From positions 1 through 55,616 of the forward strand of contig CANPZI010000017.1 of assembly GCA_947588995.1 (NCBI GenBank): 55,616 bases of DNA, written 5' to 3'. This DNA is from an uncultured Lachnospiraceae bacterium (lineage in GTDB: Bacteria; Bacillota; Clostridia; Lachnospirales; Lachnospiraceae). Shown piece after piece: positions 16,698 through 25,060 of this stretch (positions within the stretch are counted from its first letter, which is position 1; every line of letters starts with the position of its first letter). The position numbers were made by a program, and so were the translations under genes. The notes below the pieces were generated by a model. That model searched no databases and was not told where the DNA came from. It worked only from the letters and a program-made list of their open reading frames with translations.

Positions 16698-16850
16698 ACA
16701 AGTTAAGAGGGAGTAGTTATCCTGTGTAAGCAACATACCCTGACGCAAGTCATGTTTACACGCTTTCTGTTTCCGGCGGATCGGAACCGGCGGAGCATCA
16801 GACGGAGAGAACGAGACTTTTAGCAGCGATGCCGAGAGTCTCTTTTTTTA
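16698..16850 (+). promoter_or_regulatory. yybP-ykoY-like (Mn2+) riboswitch with terminator
   Basis: The leader begins with GAGGGAGTAG, the hallmark loop of the yybP-ykoY class. A long hairpin follows (GTGTAA/TTACAC outer stem, ACAT/ATGT and TGAC-gcaa-GTCA inner). The 3' half contains GAACGAGACTTTTAGC, and GAGACT (16813-16818) pairs with AGTCTC (16837-16842) before seven T's, giving an intrinsic terminator. Known members bind Mn2+ and control cation exporters. Here the next gene is a cation antiporter, so metal binding should favour antitermination. The assignment is by eye from short motifs and context. Confidence 0.7.
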
Positions 16851-16877
16851 TGACAGAGAGAAACGGAGGATGGGAAG

Positions 16878-17819
16878 ATGGAAGTGGTGGTACAGCTGGC
16901 GCTGTTGGCGCTTGGCTTCTTTTTGCTGGTAAAAGGCGCGGACTGGTTCGTGGAGGGGGCGAGCAGGGTGGCGGAGAAATTCGGTATTCCGCAGCTCGTC
17001 ATCGGCCTCACCATCGTGGCGATCGGCACGTCGCTGCCGGAGGCGGCGGTCAGCGTGTCCGCGGCACTCAAGGGCAGCGCGGAGATCACCATCGGCAATA
17101 TCGTGGGGAGCAATATTATGAATGTGCTGCTGATTCTGGGCGTCACGTCGGTGATCGCGCCTGTTGCGGTGCAGAAGTCTACGGTGAAATATGAGCTTCC
17201 CTTTGTGATCGCGGTGTCGGTGCTGCTTATGGCCATCGGCTGCACGGACCATGTGGTCGGCCGCGCGGACGGCTTCATCCTGTGGGGGCTGCTGCTCCTG
17301 TATCTGGCCTATCTGCTCGTCATGGCGAAAAAGGGAGAAAACACACAGGAAGAGAGCGATGCCGCGGACAAGCCGATGCCCGTCTGGAAGATGCTTCTGC
17401 TGATCGTCGCGGGCGGCTGCCTGATCGTGCTGGGATCGGATATCGCGGTGGACGCGGCGACGGCTCTGGCACGGATTTTCGGCATGAGTGAGCGGCTGAT
17501 CGGCCTGACGATCGTGGCTTTCGGCACGTCGCTGCCGGAGCTGGTGACGAGTGCGACCGCGGCGCTCAAGGGCAAGGCGGACATTGCGGTGGGCAATATC
17601 GTGGGCAGCAATATTTTCAATATCCTGTTTGTGGTGGGCACTTCCGCGCTGATCACGCCCGTCGCCTACGCGGAGAATTTCTTCATAGACAGTATCGTCT
17701 GCATTGCCACGGTGGCGCTGCTGTGGCTTCTCGTGGTGAAGAACAAACGCCTCGGCCGGGCTGGAGGTGCCTGTTTACTGGCAGGCTATGCCGCGTATTT
17801 CGTGTATCTGATGCGATAA
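16878..17819 (+). CDS. Calcium/sodium antiporter, CaCA family (YrbG-like)
   Basis: 313 residues, ten-helix inner-membrane exchanger made of two inverted repeats. Each repeat has the alpha motif: GTSLPEAAVSVSAALKG near 50-66 with GNIVGSNIMN, and GTSLPELVTSATAALKG near 216 with GNIVGSNIFN. The glutamates in GTSLPE bind the cation. The ATG at 16878 follows CGGAGG. The single gene sits behind a probable Mn2+-responsive leader, so the physiological substrate may be Mn2+ as well as or instead of Ca2+ (inference). Confidence 0.93.
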   Translation: MEVVVQLALLALGFFLLVKGADWFVEGASRVAEKFGIPQLVIGLTIVAIGTSLPEAAVSVSAALKGSAEITIGNIVGSNIMNVLLILGVTSVIAPVAVQKSTVKYELPFVIAVSVLLMAIGCTDHVVGRADGFILWGLLLLYLAYLLVMAKKGENTQEESDAADKPMPVWKMLLLIVAGGCLIVLGSDIAVDAATALARIFGMSERLIGLTIVAFGTSLPELVTSATAALKGKADIAVGNIVGSNIFNILFVVGTSALITPVAYAENFFIDSIVCIATVALLWLLVVKNKRLGRAGGACLLAGYAAYFVYLMR

Positions 17820-17885
17820 AAGCCGGAAACGCGGGGCGTTGCAGAGATAGATGACAGAAGTGTCGGGAAATGACACAAATAGCAG

Positions 17886-17920
17886 GAAAGGGTTGACTAT
17901 GCTAGTCAACCCTTTCTTTT
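17886..17920. terminator. Bidirectional terminator between antiporter and degV-type gene
   Basis: The 14-bp perfect stem GAAAGGGTTGACTA / TAGTCAACCCTTTC has loop tgc and TTTTCC on the plus side. The stop codon of the convergent DegV gene (17902-17904) lies in the loop, so the terminator is embedded at that gene's end. Confidence 0.85.
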
Positions 17921-18789
17921 CCCCAAAAGAACACCGCTACCGTGCCGGGGCCGGTGTGTGCGCCGATGGTTGTGCCGATGCTGTTGATCAGCACCCGTCC
18001 GTCCAGCTTGGGAAAGCGGGACTCAATCAGATCGGCCACGGCCCTGGCATCCTCATAGCAGGCGGAGTGGGAGATGTAACATTTGCCGCTGTAGTCCGTG
18101 CCGTCGTCCGCATACTCTTCCATCTTGTCCACGATGGCCTGAATGACCTTGCGTTTCGTGCGGATCTTGTAGCGCGGGATCAGGCGTCCCATATAGTCGA
18201 CATTCAGAAGCGGGCAGATGTTCAGCATACCGCCCACGAAGCCCGCCGTTTTGGAGACGCGGCCGCCTTTGATAAAAAATGTCAGATCCGTGGAGAAGAA
18301 CCAGTGGTGCAGGCGGAGACGGTTTTTCAGGGTCCACTCATACAGCTCGCCGATGTCCATGCCGTCGTCCCGCAGATCCGCCAGTTTGTCCATCAGCAGG
18401 CCAAAGCCGGAGGAGGCCGCGAGAGAGTCCGCTATGTAGATTTTGCGGTCAGGGTACTGCTCGGCCAGCATGTCCTTTGCGATCATGGCGGAGTTCATGA
18501 CGCCCGTGATGCCGGAGGAGAGGCACAGGTGCAGGATGTCTTTGCCCTCTTTGAGGAAAGGCTCAAAGTAGGCGATGAATTCCTCCGTGTTGATCTGGGA
18601 AGTCTTGGTGTCCGCGCCGTTGGCCATGGCGGCGTAGAACTGATCGAAAGGCATCGATTTGCCCAGATCATCCGCGTACTGCACCCCGTCCAGCTCATAG
18701 TGGAAGCAGAGATACGAGATGCGGCGTTTCAGAAAATGTTCGTTCGTCAGGTCTGCGGTGGAGCAGCAGCTTAAGACATATTCACTCAT
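17902..18789 (-). CDS. DegV family fatty-acid-binding protein
   Basis: 295 residues, close to the standard DegV length. DegV (FakB-type) proteins hold a fatty acid for phosphorylation by FakA, or serve lipid transport. Visible family blocks are the early CCSTADL segment, LCLSSGITGVMNSA (the S/T-G loop that contacts the carboxylate) and TDLTFFIKGGRVSK. The C-terminal IGTTIGAHTGPGTVAVFF is the classical ending. ATG 18789 has AAAAGGAG upstream; longer readings lack one. Monocistronic. No fakA-like gene is in the window. Confidence 0.93.
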   Translation of the reverse strand: MSEYVLSCCSTADLTNEHFLKRRISYLCFHYELDGVQYADDLGKSMPFDQFYAAMANGADTKTSQINTEEFIAYFEPFLKEGKDILHLCLSSGITGVMNSAMIAKDMLAEQYPDRKIYIADSLAASSGFGLLMDKLADLRDDGMDIGELYEWTLKNRLRLHHWFFSTDLTFFIKGGRVSKTAGFVGGMLNICPLLNVDYMGRLIPRYKIRTKRKVIQAIVDKMEEYADDGTDYSGKCYISHSACYEDARAVADLIESRFPKLDGRVLINSIGTTIGAHTGPGTVAVFFWGKERVD

Positions 18790-18974
18790 AACAGAGATAC
18801 TCCTTTTCGTGGTAAACAGGCGGCCGAAAGCAAGATCACGGCCTGCCGTCCGGGGTGAACTGTTTAAGATAAAAAAAGTGTACCATGTTCCGCGGAGAAA
18901 TTCAAACGGAATCGGCAGATCGGCGCGATGTGCATACAGACGGTGCAAAAAAGTGCGTGTCTGGCGGATATGCC

Positions 18975-19003
18975 TTGTACTCGCCGGATTTTTCTGGTAT
19001 AAT
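18975..19003 (+). promoter_or_regulatory. Promoter of the phosphofructokinase gene
   Basis: TTGTAC (18975-18980), a 17-nt spacer, and a perfect TATAAT (18998-19003) extended by TGG. It lies about 70 nt before the start codon. High expression is plausible for a glycolytic gene. Confidence 0.8.
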
Positions 19004-19075
19004 GCTATCGACGTCCGCGGACGGCGGACAAGCAGTTTTTCTACCATAAAATATACAAGGACAAGGAGAGAGGAC

Positions 19076-20302
19076 ATGAAAGGGAATATTGTTGTTGGAC
19101 AGTCCGGCGGCCCCACGGCTGTGATCAATTCTTCCGTTGCGGGTGTGTACGCGGCGGCGAAGAAGCTGGGCGTGAAGAAAATCTACGGTATGGTACACGG
19201 CATCGAGGGATTTTTAGAGGACAAGATGATCGATCTGGGGGATTATCTGGATGACGAGACGGGCATCGAACTGCTCAAGAGAACGCCTTCCGCGTTTTTG
19301 GGCTCCTGCCGTTTCAAGATGCCCAAGATCGACGGCCATGAGGACGTATACGAAAAAATTTTTGAGATCATGGAAAAGCACGATATCGAGTGCCTGTTCT
19401 ACGCGGGCGGCAACGACTCCATGGACACGGTCAAGATGCTGTCCGACTACGCGGCGGCGCACAATAAGCCGCAGCGCTTCATGGGCGTGCCCAAGACCAT
19501 CGACAACGACCTGCCCGTGACGGATCACTGCCCGGGCTACGGCTCCGCGGCGAAGTACATCGCTACTTCTATCAAGGAGATCATCCGCGACAATGAGTCT
19601 TTCGGCGCGAAGAAGCCCACGATCTGCATCGTGGAGATCATGGGGCGCAACGCGGGCTGGCTCACGGCGGCGGCGGCTCTCGCCAAGGGCGACGACTGCA
19701 GCGGCTGCGATGCGATCTACCTGCCGGAGAAAGTTTTCGATATCGATAAGTTTGTCGCGGACGTGAAAGAGCTGGCGGCGAAGAAATCTTCCGTCGTCAT
19801 CGCGGTGTCCGAGGGCGTCAAGGTGGCGGACGGCAGGTACGTGTGTGAGATCGGCAGAGAAGTTGCCGTGGATGCGTTCGGCCACAAGCAGATGTCCGGC
19901 ACGGCGGTGATGCTGGCGGACAAGATTGCCGCGGAGACGGGGCTTAAGACCCGCGCGATCGAGTTCTCCACCCTGCAGAGAGCGGCGACGCACCTCGCTT
20001 CTCTGACCGATATCAACGAGGCGTTTCAGGTCGGCTATGACGCGGTTATGGCTGCCGAGGAGGGCAAGACCGGCATGATGATCACGCTGAACCGCAACGG
20101 TGAGGCGCCTTACCAGTGCGGCACGAGCGCATATGATATCCACGCGATCGCGAATGTGGAGAGAAATGTGCCCGACGAGTGGATCACGCCAGACGGCAAA
20201 GGACTGACGGACGGCTATGAGAAGTACGCAAGACCGCTCATCATGGGCGAACTGCAGCCGCTCTATGTCAACGGCCTGCCGAGACATCTCGTCAGGAAGT
20301 AA
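19076..20302 (+). CDS. pfp: 6-phosphofructokinase, PPi-dependent type
   Basis: 408 residues. Interconverts fructose 6-phosphate and fructose 1,6-bisphosphate in glycolysis. The phosphoryl-donor site reads GGNDS (111-115) and PKTIDND (139-145). The D at 114 and K140 are the residues found in pyrophosphate-using enzymes where ATP-using ones have glycine, so PPi is the likely donor and the reaction would be reversible. GYGSAAKY and EIMGRNAGWLTAA bind the sugar phosphate. ATG 19076 follows AAGGAGAGAGG. Monocistronic, with its own promoter and terminator. Confidence 0.9.
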   Translation: MKGNIVVGQSGGPTAVINSSVAGVYAAAKKLGVKKIYGMVHGIEGFLEDKMIDLGDYLDDETGIELLKRTPSAFLGSCRFKMPKIDGHEDVYEKIFEIMEKHDIECLFYAGGNDSMDTVKMLSDYAAAHNKPQRFMGVPKTIDNDLPVTDHCPGYGSAAKYIATSIKEIIRDNESFGAKKPTICIVEIMGRNAGWLTAAAALAKGDDCSGCDAIYLPEKVFDIDKFVADVKELAAKKSSVVIAVSEGVKVADGRYVCEIGREVAVDAFGHKQMSGTAVMLADKIAAETGLKTRAIEFSTLQRAATHLASLTDINEAFQVGYDAVMAAEEGKTGMMITLNRNGEAPYQCGTSAYDIHAIANVERNVPDEWITPDGKGLTDGYEKYARPLIMGELQPLYVNGLPRHLVRK

Positions 20303-20358
20303 GCAGCATGGCAGGAAGCAATGCGGGGAACGCAGGATATAGATGAAGTAAGATAGGA

Positions 20359-20390
20359 AAAGACCGGATCGCAAGGTTCGGTCTTTCTTG
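20359..20390 (+). terminator. Terminator of the phosphofructokinase gene
   Basis: The stem AAAGACCG / CGGTCTTT encloses a short loop and is followed by CTTG. The T-run is partly inside the stem. Confidence 0.7.
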
Positions 20391-20421
20391 CGGCAGGGCA
20401 GAGAGAAAGCGGTGTCAGTGT

Positions 20422-21456
20422 ATGGCGGATCAAAAAAGATATCTGTGGATGGATGTGTTGAAAGTGGTTTTGGCGCTGATGGTCGTAGTGCAGCATACGC
20501 TATCGGGCGCCTGGATGACGCTTGCGCCGGGCTCCGGGGAGTGGAGGTTTATCAGTGTGCCTTTTTTGCTGTCGCGGCTGGCCGTTCCCCTGTTTGTCAT
20601 GTGCAGCGGAGCGGGGATGCTGGCGAAAGAGCGGAGCATCGAAGCCGTCTGGAAGAAAAATATTTTTCTCCTGCTAAAGGTCTATGTGTCCTGGATGGCG
20701 GTATATGGCATACGGGAGGTAGTGATTGCCTGCATGGAAGGCGACAGAGATATCCGCGTGCTGGTGAATATGATTCTGAAAAGTATTCTGTTCGGACAGT
20801 ACCATACATGGTTTGTTGTGATGCTGGCGGGACTGTACATGATTACGCCCTTTCTGTGCCGGATGGTGCAGAATAGAGAACATACGCGCTACTTTCTGCT
20901 CCTGTCCTTTGTCTTCACATCGATTCTTCCTGTGCTTGGCAGAATAGAGCAGTTTGATCGGGCGTATGCGGTCATACAGGATATGGATATGCAGTTTGTC
21001 GTCGGCTATGTCCTGTATTATGTGCTGGGTTACGAGCTGGCGCACCATGTGCCTGTGAGAGCGTCGCGGATGGCGCTCGGCCTGGAGGCGGGAATCTGCG
21101 CGGCCGTTTCGCTGGCGGTATGGCTGGTGTGCGACTGTCTGTCTCGCGCTTCGGGGCAGGCGAACCAGGAGATTCTTGCGGAGCTGTCGCCGGCGACGGT
21201 GGTTCTGTGCGTCTGCATCATGCTGCTGTTCCGCAGATTGTTCATGGGGGAGGGACGGCGTATGGCGGCTGTCGCGGCGTTGTCCCGCTATGGCATGGTG
21301 GTCTATATGGTGCACCCGCTTGTCCTGTGGACGCTCAAAGCGCCGGCTGACGCGCTCGGCCTTGTCTATGCTGTCGCGGCGTGGGGGATATCGCTGGGGA
21401 TCGCCGTCGTTGTCGCCAAAGTGCCTACGCTTCGCAAGCTGTTTTCTATGGTGTGA
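20422..21456 (+). CDS. Acyltransferase-3 family membrane protein
   Basis: 344 residues with about ten transmembrane helices. The N-terminus YLWMDVLKVVLALMVVVQHT has the D-x-x-K/R plus H pattern of OafA/acyltransferase-3 proteins, and FLLSRLAVPLFVMCSG is the second conserved block. These enzymes move acetyl or other acyl groups onto surface sugars. The ATG at 20422 has only a weak purine-rich site. It ends 2 nt from the end of the convergent XRE gene. A second acylation system (MBOAT plus SGNH) follows, so this region may be devoted to surface acylation. Confidence 0.85.
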   Translation: MADQKRYLWMDVLKVVLALMVVVQHTLSGAWMTLAPGSGEWRFISVPFLLSRLAVPLFVMCSGAGMLAKERSIEAVWKKNIFLLLKVYVSWMAVYGIREVVIACMEGDRDIRVLVNMILKSILFGQYHTWFVVMLAGLYMITPFLCRMVQNREHTRYFLLLSFVFTSILPVLGRIEQFDRAYAVIQDMDMQFVVGYVLYYVLGYELAHHVPVRASRMALGLEAGICAAVSLAVWLVCDCLSRASGQANQEILAELSPATVVLCVCIMLLFRRLFMGEGRRMAAVAALSRYGMVVYMVHPLVLWTLKAPADALGLVYAVAAWGISLGIAVVVAKVPTLRKLFSMV

Positions 21457-21458
21457 GA

Positions 21459-21668
21459 TCAGTATGGTGTCTTTCTGTCGGTAAGCCCCAGCAGGTAATC
21501 AACGCTCGTGTTATGGTAGCGGGCGAGTTTTATGAGAATGGAAGTGGGTATGTCGTTTTCGCCGGTTTCGTACTTGGAATAGCCGGTCTGTGACATACCT
21601 AATATTTTGGCCATCTGTGTCTGTGACAGATCTCTGTCTTCTCTCAAATTCCGTAAGCGTGGGTACAT
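21459..21668 (-). CDS. XRE-family helix-turn-helix regulator
   Basis: 69 residues, a single Cro/C1-type domain: LRNLREDRDLSQTQMAKILG, then MSQTGYSKYETGENDIPTSILIKLARYHNTSVDYLLG. It has the size of minimal SinR-like repressors without an extra oligomerisation domain. The ATG at 21668 has GAGG upstream. It is divergent from the MBOAT gene. Between them are three CCTGTTTCAGG-type palindromes, two of them overlapping the MBOAT promoter. The simplest reading is that this protein represses MBOAT and itself. Confidence 0.93.
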   Translation of the reverse strand: MYPRLRNLREDRDLSQTQMAKILGMSQTGYSKYETGENDIPTSILIKLARYHNTSVDYLLGLTDRKTPY

Positions 21669-21710
21669 GCCTGCCTCATTTCCAACATTTCCGTATCAGG
21701 CAATATTATA

Positions 21711-21790
21711 GCTAACCTGTTTCAGGGTATTGACTTTTAACCTGAAACAGGTTAGCATAAAAAACGGCGCTTTTAGTCTGTTTCAGGTTA
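21711..21790. promoter_or_regulatory. MBOAT promoter overlapped by three CCTGTTTCAGG operators
   Basis: TTGACT (21730-21735), a 17-nt spacer and TAGCAT (21753-21758) form the forward promoter. GCTAACCTGTTTCAGG (21711-21726) is the exact inverted repeat of CCTGAAACAGGTTAGC (21740-21755), so one site lies before the -35 and the other in the spacer. A third site, CTGTTTCAGGTTAA, lies at 21779-21792 downstream of the start. Each site has CCTG/CAGG arms around three A or T bases. The arrangement suits repression by the divergent XRE protein. Confidence 0.75.
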
Positions 21791-21852
21791 AACTCAGGAT
21801 GGACAGATATGCGCATGCCTATGTGGATTTCTACGGATGAGGAGATAAGAAG

Positions 21853-23376
21853 ATGCTTTTTAACTCCATGGGGTTTCTCATTTTCTTTCCGACGGTCGCG
21901 CTGATCTATTATCTGCTGCCGCACAAGGCGAGATATCTGTGGCTTCTGGCGGCGAGCTGGTATTTCTATATGCAGTGGAACGCGGTCTATATTCTGCTGC
22001 TGCTTTCCTGTACGGTCGTCACGTATGTGGCGGGACTTCTTCTGGAAAAGATAAAAAGCGCCGGGGATGACGGCACGGCGAGACACAGAAGACAGAGAGT
22101 ATTGATCCTCTCGGCGGCGCTTGCGGTCAGCCTCGGCCTGCTCGGGTTTTTCAAATATGCGGACTTTGCGCTGCTGAATCTGAACAGGCTCTTGTCCGTC
22201 CTGCGTTTGCCGCGGTTCACCTGGGAGTACAGCATTGTGCTGCCGGTGGGGATCTCGTTCTATACGCTGCAGGCGCTTGGCTATCTGATCGACGTCTACA
22301 GAGGAGACATCTATGCAGAGCGGAATTTTTTCCGATATGCGCTGTTTTTGGCGTTTTTTCCGCAGCTGGTGGCGGGGCCGGTCGAGAGGTCCCGGAATCT
22401 GCTGGTGCAGCTGTATGCGCCGAAGCGGTTCGACTGGGAGAATCTGCGGCGCGGGTTTCTGCTGATGCTGTGGGGCTATTTTTTGAAAGTGGTGATCGCC
22501 GACAGGGCGGCGGTGATTGTGAATACCGTGTATGAGGAGCCGGGAGAATATGCCGGCTTTTTGGTGGCGGCGGCGACGGTTTTCTTTGCGGTGCAGATAT
22601 ACTGTGATTTCTACGGATATTCCGTGATTGCGAGAGGGGCGGCGCGCGTTCTTGGCATAGAGCTGATGGATAATTTCAACGCGCCGTATTTCTCACAGAG
22701 TGTAAAAGAATTTTGGCGCAGGTGGCATATCTCGTTGTCGGGGTGGTTCCGGGATTACCTGTACATACCGCTCGGCGGCAATCGTAAGGGCAGCTTTCGC
22801 AGACAGGTCAATCTGCTGACGGTCTTCGCCGTGAGCGGTCTGTGGCACGGCGCGTCGGTTTCCTACATCGCGTGGGGTCTGCTCAACGGCATCTGGCAGG
22901 CCGCGGAGGACTTGCTGAGCTATGTAAAAGGTGCGCTGCGAGGTGCGCTGCGTCGCCTTGGCGGTGCGGGAGAGGCAGGGAGAGAGAACCTGCTGTTTTG
23001 TGAGAGGCTGTTCAAGCGTGTCCTCACTTTCGGGCTGATCTGCCTTGCCTGGGTATTTTTCCGGGCGGGAGATTTCTCGAACGCTTTGGAGATGCTGCGG
23101 TGTATGCTGCGGTTTGACTGGATTGCGATAGTTGACGGCTCCGTCTATGAGCTGGGAGTGAACAGGGAATATTTCCGCGTCCTGTGCGCTTCGATCCTGC
23201 TTCTGGGCTGCGTGGATTACCGGAAATACAGGGGCGCTGACATGGCGTCGGCACTGCTCCGGCAGCGGTGGTGGTTCCGGCTTGCCGCGGAAGTGGGGCT
23301 GGTCTTTGTGATTCTGCTGTTTGGCTGCTATGGGGTGGAGTATGACACGAGCGAGTTCATTTATTTCCAATTTTAA
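21853..23376 (+). CDS. MBOAT family O-acyltransferase (AlgI/DltB-like)
   Basis: 507 residues, polytopic, the standard length for AlgI-type MBOAT enzymes, which carry acyl groups across the membrane for acylation of surface polymers. The N-terminal MLFNSMGFLIFFPTVALIYYLLP is the typical opening. The active-site segment is FNAPYFSQSVKEFWRRWHISLSGWFRDYLYIPLGG, with the second invariant histidine in VSGLWHGAS. ATG 21853 follows GAGGAG. The 3' end overlaps the next gene by 35 nt, which indicates coupling. Repression by the divergent XRE regulator is likely from the operators. Confidence 0.94.
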   Translation: MLFNSMGFLIFFPTVALIYYLLPHKARYLWLLAASWYFYMQWNAVYILLLLSCTVVTYVAGLLLEKIKSAGDDGTARHRRQRVLILSAALAVSLGLLGFFKYADFALLNLNRLLSVLRLPRFTWEYSIVLPVGISFYTLQALGYLIDVYRGDIYAERNFFRYALFLAFFPQLVAGPVERSRNLLVQLYAPKRFDWENLRRGFLLMLWGYFLKVVIADRAAVIVNTVYEEPGEYAGFLVAAATVFFAVQIYCDFYGYSVIARGAARVLGIELMDNFNAPYFSQSVKEFWRRWHISLSGWFRDYLYIPLGGNRKGSFRRQVNLLTVFAVSGLWHGASVSYIAWGLLNGIWQAAEDLLSYVKGALRGALRRLGGAGEAGRENLLFCERLFKRVLTFGLICLAWVFFRAGDFSNALEMLRCMLRFDWIAIVDGSVYELGVNREYFRVLCASILLLGCVDYRKYRGADMASALLRQRWWFRLAAEVGLVFVILLFGCYGVEYDTSEFIYFQF

Positions 23377-24901
23377 AATCCGCGGCGGCAGATGCGTGAG
23401 ATATCTGCGGCGGGGCGTTTTTCTGCTGCTGTGGGCTGCCGCTTTTTTGACGGGTGTACACGGACTCGATTATCTGTATGTGGAGAGAGGCGACAGCGAC
23501 TGGGGCAGGATACTGTGGCATAACTATTATGCGCAGGAGCGGAACATCGACTGCCTGTATCTGGGAAGCTCGCATGTGCACTGTGACATCAATCCTTTTA
23601 TGCTGGATGCGCGCAATGGGAAGAACAACTTCAATCTGACCTCAGCCGGCCAGCTGCTGAACGGTTCGTATTATCTGCTCAGGGAGGCGGACAGGCGGCA
23701 TGACCTGGAGCATGTCTATCTCGAGATGTATTATGTGGAATCTACGGGATGGAAAGGGATTTATGACGAAAACGTCGTAAACAATTGGTACAACACGGAT
23801 TACATGAGGCCGTCGTTTAACAAATTGCAGTATATGCTGACTATGAGCAGCCCCGAACAGTATGCGGAGACGCTTCTGCCTTTCCTCAGATTCAGAAGCA
23901 AGCTGTTCGATTACGAGTATGTCGGAGATATGATCCGGCATAAAGGAACGGAGGACTATCGGGACTTTGTGGTGAATACTCTGTATGAGGATGGCAGCGC
24001 CACTCACTATGCCGACAAGGGCTATTACGAGACGAGCAGGCAGCTTGCGGAAAGCGGGCTGTGCTGGACGGACGCAGACTACCGAATGGAGGAAGAGCCG
24101 CTGACGGAGGACGCGGAGCGGTATCTGCGCAAGATCCTGGAATACTGTCAGGCGAAGCGGATCGGGATCACGCTGTTCAGTTCGCCGATGTATGAACTGC
24201 AGGTGTTGTCCACAGAGCACTATGACCGCTATGTGGAGCAGGTAGAGCGGATCGCGGCAGAGTACGGCATAGCGTATTATGATTTCAATCTGTGCAGAGA
24301 AGAGGTTCTGCCGATCCAGAAGACGGAGAACTTCATGGATATAGGACACTTGAACAGTACGGGGGCAGCGCTCTACACACCCGTGTTCTGGCAGGTTATG
24401 TCGGGTACGGCGGAGGAGAATAAGGCATATTTCTATTCGTCCTATGCTGAGAAACTGCGGGAGACGCCGCCGCGGATTTACGGGATTTATTACATTGCAG
24501 CTGAGGAAGCGGACGCCTGTATTGACGCCGTGGCGGCGGCTGCGGAATGCGAGGCGGCAGTTATGAACGTCGATGCGGCTGCCGACGGCGGGGATATGGA
24601 GGAGGACAGCGATTTCAGGGCGACGGTGTACCGGGTGGCCGCGAACCGTCCGCAGGATTTGGAATACAGGATCACGCTGACGCCAAGCGCGGACGAAGAG
24701 ACGGCTGAGACAGAGGATGCGGGGAAAGTGGGCGGTGAGCCGGCAGATGAGGGCGGCAGGGAACAGGCGGCTGTGGAGTGCCTGGATTTCTCAGCGAATC
24801 CCTATTTTGCCATCCCGGAGAATACGCATGGGACATGCACGGTCGCGGCGCGCGTCAGAGGGCAGGAGAGCGTGCTGCAGACTTTGGAGATTGCGTATTG
24901 A
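23342..24901 (+). CDS. SGNH-hydrolase-like partner of MBOAT (AlgJ/AlgX/DltD-like)
   Basis: 519 residues. One hydrophobic signal-anchor (about 18-35) is followed by an extracytoplasmic domain. LYLGSSHVHCDINP carries the nucleophile block (GSSH), and a late FMDIGHLNSTGA gives the D-x-x-H catalytic pair, as in DltD and AlgJ/X. Such proteins finish acyl transfer started by the MBOAT partner. The ATG at 23342 lies inside the end of the MBOAT gene with GGTGGAG before it. The C-terminal 130 residues (after about 390) are acidic and alanine/glutamate-rich with no recognisable domain. The polymer acylated is unknown. Confidence 0.8.
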   Translation: MTRASSFISNFKIRGGRCVRYLRRGVFLLLWAAAFLTGVHGLDYLYVERGDSDWGRILWHNYYAQERNIDCLYLGSSHVHCDINPFMLDARNGKNNFNLTSAGQLLNGSYYLLREADRRHDLEHVYLEMYYVESTGWKGIYDENVVNNWYNTDYMRPSFNKLQYMLTMSSPEQYAETLLPFLRFRSKLFDYEYVGDMIRHKGTEDYRDFVVNTLYEDGSATHYADKGYYETSRQLAESGLCWTDADYRMEEEPLTEDAERYLRKILEYCQAKRIGITLFSSPMYELQVLSTEHYDRYVEQVERIAAEYGIAYYDFNLCREEVLPIQKTENFMDIGHLNSTGAALYTPVFWQVMSGTAEENKAYFYSSYAEKLRETPPRIYGIYYIAAEEADACIDAVAAAAECEAAVMNVDAAADGGDMEEDSDFRATVYRVAANRPQDLEYRITLTPSADEETAETEDAGKVGGEPADEGGREQAAVECLDFSANPYFAIPENTHGTCTVAARVRGQESVLQTLEIAY

Positions 24902-24981
24902 GGGAAGTGTTGAATAGCGTGACGCGCCCGGCTTTTGAACAGAACAGACGAAAGCCGGGCGTAATATTTTCAATTCCCCGG

Positions 24982-25033
24982 TTTACAAATTTCCCAAAAT
25001 GTTATATGATGAATTTGGAAAACGATTTCCGAA
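24982..25033 (+). promoter_or_regulatory. Promoter and LacI-type operator
   Basis: TTTACA (24982-24987), a 17-nt spacer and TATGAT (25005-25010) form the promoter. TTTGGAAAACGATTTCCGAA at 25014-25033 is a palindrome with a central CG, the LacI/GalR operator form, placed exactly over the transcription start. Autorepression by the following gene is likely. Confidence 0.75.
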
Positions 25034-25060
25034 TATTTTCAAGGGCGGAAAGAAGACGGC

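Noticed and set aside
18790..19128. N-terminal extension of the DegV protein
   Set aside because: DegV starts at 18789 with a good ribosome site. The extension overlaps the phosphofructokinase promoter and start on the opposite strand.
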